Source: Pelecanus crispus (Eukaryota > Chordata > Aves > Pelecaniformes > Pelecanidae). Taken from it: a DNA stretch of 64,000 nucleotides. The DNA lies in contig NC_134653.1 in the NCBI RefSeq assembly GCF_030463565.1, positions 29,263,150 to 29,327,149 of the forward strand, read 5' to 3'. The notes beneath the pieces are model-generated. The model was not told the origin of the DNA. It did no database searches and saw nothing but the letters and a program-made list of their open reading frames with translations. The position numbers and the translations under genes were made by a program. Shown here piece after piece: positions 40,101 through 49,100 of this stretch; the stretch's first letter is position 1, and every line of letters starts with the position of its first letter.

Positions 40101-43100
40101 CCCATAAGGTGGGAAGCTGGGATCTTCATGCTTTTAGCTCTGGTACAGCCCTCAAAGGGACCTGGGCTAAGTCTGTTGCTTTCTTTTCTTATCTGTCTGT
40201 TCACCCAAGGTGTGGGGATAGAAATCCTGACTGGACTCAAGTGGAGGTGTTCTTGGAATAGTTAAATGGAAGAAACTAAAGAAACGCAAAGTTCTTTTGT
40301 AGTTATGACAACCAGACTTCTGTTTAGAGGCAAAGAGACAGGATATTTTATTACCAGCACCATAACAAACACATCTTTGAACTCAGTTTTCTCTTTCTCT
40401 CTAGTCCCATGCAAGGAAGAATACTCCTGCGTACTCCAGTTCTACCTCAATGGCAGCTGTCATAGGAAATCCCAAGCTCCCTTCAGCAGTTATGGACAGG
40501 TGGCTGTGGGGACCTATGCCCTCGGCAGAAGAGGAAGCATATATGGTATCTGAGTTACTTGGCTGCCAGCCCTTAGTTGGCAGTGCAGCAACAAAAGAGA
40601 GGGTCATGAGTGCCCTCACTCAGGCAGAATGTGTCCATTTTGCAACCCATGTCTCCTGGAAACTGGCTGCTTTGGTCCTGACACCCAACACTGACAGCAA
40701 TCCAGCCAGCAGCAAGAGTTCTTTTGGGAACCCGTACACAATCCCAGAATCCCTTCGGATGCAGGATGATGCCAGCGATGTGGAGAGCATCTCAGACTGT
40801 CCTCCTCTTCAGGAGTTTCTGCTTACAGCAGCTGATGTCCTGGATCTGCGGCTTCCTGTCAAATTAGTGGTTCTTGGCTCTTACCAAGAATCCAGCAGCA
40901 AAGTCACTGCTGATGGAGTAATTGGCCTGACAAGAGCATTCCTGGCTGCTGGGGCTCAGTGTGTCCTAGTGTCACTCTGGCCTGTTCCTGTAGCTGCTTC
41001 CAAAATGTTTGTGCATGCCCTCTATTCCTCCCTCTTAAATGGGATGAAAGCCAGTGCAGCCCTTGGAGAAGCGATGAAAACTGTACAGAGCAGCAAGCAG
41101 TTCTCCCATCCGTCCAACTGGGCAGGTAGGAAGAATCTGCTTTTTGACAAACGAGACAGGGTTTCTAGGAAGTGCTCTTATGCCAAACTGATTAAGCAAG
41201 GAGTGGTGCTAGCAGGTAGTTGGGAGTAGCATGTGCCCTGCTCTCTCACAGAATTCAGCCCCTGTGTTTCAGACCGTGATTCAGCTGAGTGTGGTTGAAT
41301 GTCAGTGTCATGGAAAACATCAGTATTTCACTGTGTATAGTAAGTGGGTTATGAATTTCATATAATTTAAAGCAATTGTGAGGCGAACTGTGTTTCCTCG
41401 TAATGGTTTCGTGACTGGAAAGAAATAATGTGCAATACAATAACTCATTCCCTATGTTTTAAATCTATAGGGTCAAGTTTCCTGTGTACTTGGGATGGAG
41501 TTAGCTGGAGCAAACTTACAGAACCCTCTTACTGAGAATTGAGTGAGACTCTAACAAGGAGGCAAGAGTAGTACTTCTGGAAGTTGCAGTAGCAACCAGT
41601 AGCTGTGATTTCTGTGACATAAACCTTGTAGGGCTTACTCCTTTAGTCCTTTTAGGAGAAAGATTTCTCTTGCTTCCACTGGGAATTTCTCAGCAGTGTA
41701 AGCTCCAGGGTGGAGTGCTGGTGCTTGCTCCCTCTCAATTAGATGAGTGAGTTGAGATTCAGAAAGACAAAGTCGTGGAGTTCAACAGTGTTGTTACAGG
41801 GGTCTGTACAAATAACCTGCATTTTTTTTCACGGCACAAGTCCTGGTTTTTGAAAGCTGCAGGCATTCCCCAAATGGAATTTTTTGCACAGGCAGCAGTA
41901 CCATATTTTGTAGATCAGGAAGCTGTTGTGAGTATGGCTCTGTTGTAAACTGTGTGTAACTGGAGAAGTGGGAAACTCACTAGAGCTTGTTAAAATGAGC
42001 ACTTGGAGTTAGTCTGACAGAGTGATTTCAGGCTTGTTGAGTCCAGTGTTAGGACGTGATTCAGACAATACCAGATGGAGCTGAGTGTACGTTACAGTCC
42101 TCAGTTCAGTTTGTATTTTATTTTTCTTCCAAGATTTTTCTGTCTCAAAGGAAAGAGCTTTAAAAAAAAAAAGTGACCTCTTCCTAGGCAAAAAAGAATG
42201 AGCGTGGACATGGGTACTTGGCATCACCACCAAGTAGAGGCTTCCAGCTACTCAGGCTGTCTTAGTACTGCCCCTCCCGTGGTATGTAAGCAAGTTCATT
42301 ACATGCAATCCCTGACTTTCACCTTTAACTCTTAATGGTGTCTCGGATGGAGCACCAGAGCAAGGATGGGGAGCTACATAACAGGCTGCAATGGATGAGA
42401 AGGAGCAGGCAGAGGTCCTTGTCCTGACATTTGGAGAATCTAGCATTTAGATGGTGCATAAGCCAAGACAGTTTCTGACCATGACAGGGAAAGCTTTCAG
42501 TTATCTCAGTTCTGTTTCTGTGAGCACTGTTTAGCATCTATTGATTTCCACTGCTGTAAAGGACAGATGGAGCATGCTAGGACAAGTTTAGCTGCAATAC
42601 AGTGTTTTTCCACTTGCTTGAACAGGAAAACACTGTTGATTTATTAGAGAAGGGCAGTAAGAAGCATCTAGAAGCTTTCTGGAAGTTCAGTCTATGGGAG
42701 TGGGGAGCTGCTCTGGGAAAAGAATGTCACCCTGCAGGGTGCAGTAAACCATCATTCCAGTAGTCTGAGAGGGCAGAGAATATCTGCTTCTGTTTTGAAC
42801 ATTTTCTATAACGAAAGGAGATTGAGCGTCTCTTACTCTGAATCCTGCAGGCTTCATGCTTATTGGGAGTGATATGAAGCTGAACAGCCCTTCTTCACTA
42901 GTAGGACAGGCCCTGACTGAGATTCTACAGCACCCTGAAAGGGCACGAGATGCTCTGCGTGTCCTGCTACATCTGGTAAGAGAAGGGAAACGCTACCACA
43001 CCCAGCAGGCACAGGGAGAGTCATTGCAGCCCATGTAGTTGTGAGATGATGTCACCTATGGTATGCATCTGTAAATGATGAATGGGAAGAGAAACACCCT

Positions 43101-46100
43101 GATGTGTAGCCACTCACACTTGAATATATGCCTTCAACCCTTCTCCCTTACCATAAGGTAGTCTCTTGTGAAATCTCTGGGTCCGTGTGAAAAGACTGAG
43201 ACACCTGATGGAGTGTCCGGAGCAAAAAGAGGCAAAGTAAGCAAACTCTTACATTGTATTGTGACAAAATCCTCCCTTAGCTGTTGAATTGGGTCTCTGC
43301 TTTAAAAATGAGATAATTATTGGAGTTAATTGTTTCTACAAGAAAAGAGCTATGAACATTGCAGTCATGGAGATGCAGAGCACAGTGACTGCTGTCTCTT
43401 TGCATACTTGGAAGATAAGAGACACTTTTGTCCCCATATGTGCCAGTAGCCTGTTGTGAGGAGCAGCAGGACTAAAGCCAAACTGCCAGATGGCTAGAAT
43501 AATCTCTCATGACTTCTAATGCTTTTCTTTCCAGTGTGTCTTCTGTGGTCCCACAGGAATGTGGAGTATCCATAGGATGATGGAAACCTGTGAATATTGC
43601 TAGTCATCCCAGCTGATGGGTTTTGTGGACGCACATCTCTCTTTACTGTTTACCATATAGCTGCAGACTCTTGCCTGGTAATAAGCAGTGTACGCAAGAG
43701 ACTGGAACCTGAATGTGAGTCATCTTTTGGGGAGAAATGCAGCTGCCAAGCTTATAGGAAACTATCACAGTCAAACTGGTACTTAGTTTCCTGTGGCATT
43801 ACTTTACCCAGCATCCTGGAGAATATTGACATCACAGTGATTTTACAGTTGTGAGTGCTGAGTTTCTGGAGCCTCTGTTTTCAAGGGCACTAACTTCCTT
43901 CTGTGTAAGACAAGCCAGGTTCAACGCTGGGTCTGCTGTCTCTCAACGTGCTGTTCCTGCCTCTTCACTGTGTAAGAAGAGGTGGTTAGTAAAAATCTCT
44001 TACAAAATAAACTAATGCTGTATTTTCCCCAAAGGTGGAGAAATCACTGCAGCGAATCCAGAATGGGCAGCACAACTCCATGTATACCTCCCAACAAAGC
44101 GTGGAGAATAAAGTTGGTGGCATTCCAGGCTGGCAGGCACTACTCACTGCGGTAGGATTTCGGTTGGACCCTCCAGCCAGTGGCCTCCCGGCAGCAGTGT
44201 TCTTCCCAACCTCTGACCCTGGTGACCGGCTACAGCAGTGCAGCACCACCATACAGTCCCTCCTAGGTAACAAGCAGGCCAGCTACGGGCTCTGTCCTCA
44301 TCTGTCTGAGCATAGCTCGACCTTTCCCTGCCTTTCTTTGATGCAAGCTCATAAAATGATGATGTTTTACATCAATGAAATAAAAGTGTTTAACAGGGTA
44401 GAGGTTCTAGAAGTAAATGTTTATGAAAATTTTGTCATAGATGGGAATCATTTACTACTGGGTCCAGTATCTGAGAAGCATGATGTGACTATTTCTTTCT
44501 CCCAGTTCTCAGTCAGAAAATGTATAATCAGATGCAAAGTGGGAAAACCTTTTGCTTTCTGGAAATTGCTGCTGCTTCCAGAACTGTTCAGTGATGTAGG
44601 AGAGAGGTTTTAGGAATTAGCTGAGTTTGTGTTCTCTTCAGGTTGTTGCATTTCTAGTCAAGAAACAGATACTGAACAATCCCTATTTCTGCTGATGTTT
44701 TTCAGGTTTGCCTAACCCTGCACTTCAGGCACTTTGTAAACTTATCACAGCTTCAGAAACAGGAGAACAGCTTATCAACAGGGTGAGTTGGGAGGTTTTC
44801 CTCCAGTACCAGTTTCTAAAAGGTTCTTCTCAGGTTAGTAAATTCAGAAATCCACAGAATGGTTTATGCCCTGGTTTATCAACCCAGAGCTTGCTAGGGA
44901 GACTTCAGGGTTGAAATTGTAAACTTGCCTGTTTGTGTGAATGAAAGTGTGTGTCCAGAAGAGAAAAATGCAGGTATGTCACTAGGCTGCATGGCCTTGG
45001 GTCTCCCCATTCAGTGACAGAAGTGAAAACATGATACCTACTGCAGTGAGGGGGAAGCAAAATAGGGGAGATGAGTGGCAGAACCACTAGTTGCTATTTG
45101 GCCATCCTGTCTAGGGCCCCTGTTGGCTGGTCTTTGTCTACTGTAATTACCAAAGTCCCAAAGTATAGTTGACTTTGGACAATGCAAGGTCTGTTGGAAA
45201 ACTTACTGAGCCTATGCTTCTGGTGTGCGTGCTCATAGCTCTGCTGAAAGGATTCACGGTCTTTAACAAAAAGGCAGTGGCTATGGGACTCCTCCCTGCT
45301 CCCCCCAATCTCCTTCACATTCCTCTCTCCCCAGTCTTTCTAGCATGCCTAGCCTAACCTGACCTTTCTCTGTGCCACCAGCCCAGCTGGCTTCCCCTTA
45401 CACGTTTCTTACTGTCCTGATTGCTCCTCTAATGAGGTTTATCTTGATCATTTGCCTGCTTTAGTAAATGAACACACTGCACATAGTGAATGGGCTTATA
45501 GCTCACTTTCTTTTCCCCTTTCCCCATGCAAAAGTGTTCTAGGAAAGTACCATGGTGGGTAGCTGGGATTATCTTTGCGTAGCTTCATAGGGCTCCCCTT
45601 CATTCTGTCATGTTGAGTCTCACTGCACAAAATGCAAAATAACAGCCCCAGCTTTGGTGTTACCCACTAAGAAGCCTGCTTTGTCTATCCATTAGACTGA
45701 GTCCACTTCAAGGAAAGGGTTTCTTGTTATGATCTACAGTAGCACATGAGATATTCCTAATGGCTTGTCCTTTATGGCATTTTGCTTTCTTGCCTTGGCT
45801 CTTTTGTCAGTGCCTGAGACTTCTGTGGTTGAATAGCAGGGTTATTTTTTCCTCATTGCCACCAGAGGGAGGCCCAGAGTAGAAGGGATGTGATGAGTGG
45901 GAGACAACATTCCCATAGATCGGAATGTGTTAACAGTGTCCATGAGATTACTTCACAATTGTCTTTTTGCCTCAGATAATTAAATCACCCAGGGAAAAAT
46001 ATTCATATGGTTGTACACAGCTAACAAAAGATGCACTCGCCGTTTCCTCAGCTGCGCCATGCAATAAATATTGGCAGGGGTGTTGCATTGTTTTTGCAAA

Positions 46101-49100
46101 TGTTCTTCTATAGCCCAAACCCCAGGCAGAATTTCCTTTTGCACAAGAGTCTATCCAGTTACAAGTTAGGGTTTTTCGGCTTAGCTCTCCCTTCCTCTGT
46201 GGTTACTTGCTTTTTTCCCCTCCTTCCTCTCAGCGGTCCAGTTGGTGAGCAGCTAAGGCTCTGCCTGTCCCAAAGGAGAGAAGACTTTGTTCAAAACTTG
46301 AGCGTAATGACTGAGAGTTGAGGCAGTGGGTGTTGCTTACTGTCTTTACCGTATGGGTGACAGGCATCATAAGGGAGCAGGTGCTCTTGGCGTTAGTGAA
46401 GCAGCAAGACAGGGAGCCTGATCTTTTGCTCTGGATAGTAAATGCTTATTTTTAGTGCAAAACAGAAGGCAGGAACCACAAAAGAGAGAACTTCAGTAGT
46501 ACCACATGTGCAAGGAAAAGTTAGGGATTGTTGACTGCATTAAGTGCCAATAATGTATCCCAGGGAAAACAAGAGAAGGGCTTGTTCTATGTTCAGCCTT
46601 CTGCCAGAATGTGGATTGGCTTGAGTATCTGCCTGCTAAGTGTCTGAGTTGATTGTAATGAGCTGGGCACTCCCAGATTGCAGCTGCCTGTTCCCACGCT
46701 CTTGGACTCCTGGTCCACAGCTCAAGCCATTTCCATTGCTCCCTTCTTTCTCTGGATAGAGCATCTTCCAGTCAGGCTGCTGGTTTGCATGTGGATGTGT
46801 CACTGCAGGGTTCCCTATCACAGGCGTTTTGTAGCACAGAATAACCTGTGTTCTTTCTTTCTTTTCTCCTCTCTTTTCCTTTCTTGTTATCTGCTGCCCG
46901 AAGGCTGTTAAAAATATGGTGGGAATGGTGAGTATTACATGCACTGGGGAATGATGCTGCTGTGCAGGATAAAATGCCTTGGTCACTGCAGACCCATTTC
47001 CCTGCGCTGCAGAGTAGTGTCTTCAAGCCACTTTCAGGCCTGGAATTTGCTCCATAGTGCTACTGTGGAAAAAAGACTGTGTAAGCTTTTGTGGGTTGTA
47101 AGAGATGGGTGGTCCTGAGGTTATCTGGACCCTGGTAAATGACTTTCCATCCTTCCTGCCCTGGGTATGTTTTTGAATTACATGGGATCCTGGCACCTTA
47201 ATTTGTGTCAGATCTTCATAAATACACTTTTCTCTACTTTTCTACTCCTGTCCCTTGGGCACAGTTGAGAAACTTCTTTCCTGGAGGCCATGGAGGTATT
47301 AGGAAAGTCTTCCATGGTTTCATATGACTTCTTCTGCCCAGTTAAATGCTGAGAATGAGTTTCTTGGGATTTGCATAAGAAGTATGGCTCAGTCATGGAA
47401 TGGGCTTTAGTGTATTTCTGTGAGCAGCCCCAAAGTATCTCTTTCCTTTTCTTTCACTTCACAGATTTTCCTGCTGTGCTTCCTTCTTGCTCAATTTTCA
47501 CTGGCCACAACTCCCAACCCTCACCCCTGTTCTGTCCCTACCTGTCCTTGCTGTTCAAGTTTGTCCATTGTTGCTGTCCCTGGACGGTCCAGACCTTTTC
47601 ATCTCACTGTTCTGTTCAGGAGCAGCAGCTGAATATACAGGTGTACAGGGAAGGGGATGTTTGCAGTGCATTTCCTTAGCTGTGACTGTCGGAAAAGCAG
47701 CGATGTGAGTTGTAAGCAATGGCTAATGTTTGTATTGTTATCTTCAGCTGCATCAAGTCCTGGTTCAACTTCAGGCAGGCGAGAAGGAGCAAGATTTCTC
47801 CTCTGCACCAATCCAGGTTTCCATCAGTGTCCAACTCTGGAGGCTACCTGGCTGTCATGAGTTTCTGGCAGCTCTAGGTAGGAAAATGCTTCTTTCCATT
47901 GTCTTCCTAAAACTACTGCTAGTGTCTCATATGGTGGCTTGAAGTAGTGACAAGACTCACACCTTTAGATTTGTCTGTCTGGGTGGTGTTTGGTCTTTGC
48001 ATCTCTGGAGGTGATCCCTGACTGCTCAGTATGTCTCTGCCAGTTCACATGGACAGAGCTGTTTTGCTCGCTGTTTGGCCGGTGGTAAGGTGCATTTTTC
48101 TCTCACACACCAAAACATCTCCTGAGTTGGCAGAACATGGATTTCAGGGTGGACAGGAGTTTGGTGCTGTCAGGTTGGTTTAATCCCAGTTTTTATTTCA
48201 GGATCCTGTTCTCCTCTTGTTCATAGTACATACTTTTGAGTTTGCTTCTGGCCTTCTACCTGAAGCGAAGCAATCATTCCTTTGGCAGGGAAACCTGTGC
48301 ACTGGGCAAGGTTAGGACATGTAGTATGTTGCAGGGTCTACATCCTGCAGAAAAGACAGATGAGAACTGTATCAGACTAGATCTTGTTACGGCTTGGGCC
48401 TTGCTTAGAGTTAGTAAAAGAGCATTGCAGGGAAGAGGCAACACTGCAAAAAGAAACATCCAAGACGACTGCTTGAGGAGCTGGTAAAAGGCAGGCATCG
48501 TTTCTCACACACATTCATGCCTCCTGCAGCCCAGCCCTCATTTGCTAAATTCCAAGGTCTGTGCTCTTCTTCAGACCCATTTCTGTGAGAAAACTTTGGA
48601 TTAATGATGAATGGTAGGGGCATGTGGGACACTGTCCCCTCAGATGTGTTCGGTGCATCATTCCCTGACAATTCCAAATAATTCACAACTAAAAAAGTAC
48701 TGACTAGTGCATTTTGTCTGTCAGTTTGGACAGGAGTGATTTGTCTATGTGTATGTGTTCATACTCCATAAAGCTCCCAACACCTGCTGGAGAAGACGTG
48801 CTAAATAGTGGTAAAAACAAACCAACAAACTGTACATTGTAGGTGAAGAGTCACCATTCCAGGACACTGCAGGATCTCCTATCTTTTTGTTCTGTTTGTG
48901 TTCTAAATGAGATCACACTTGTTTAAGACATTGGATCTTTCTATGAGGTGTGATTTTCTGCTCCATATTCTGCTACAGGTTTTGACCTTTGTGAAGTCGG
49001 CCAAGAGGAGGTGATTCTGAAAACTGGGAAACAAGCTAATAGGAGGACCATGCACTTTGCTCTGCAATCCTTGCTGGCACTTTTTGGTAAAGCTACTTAC

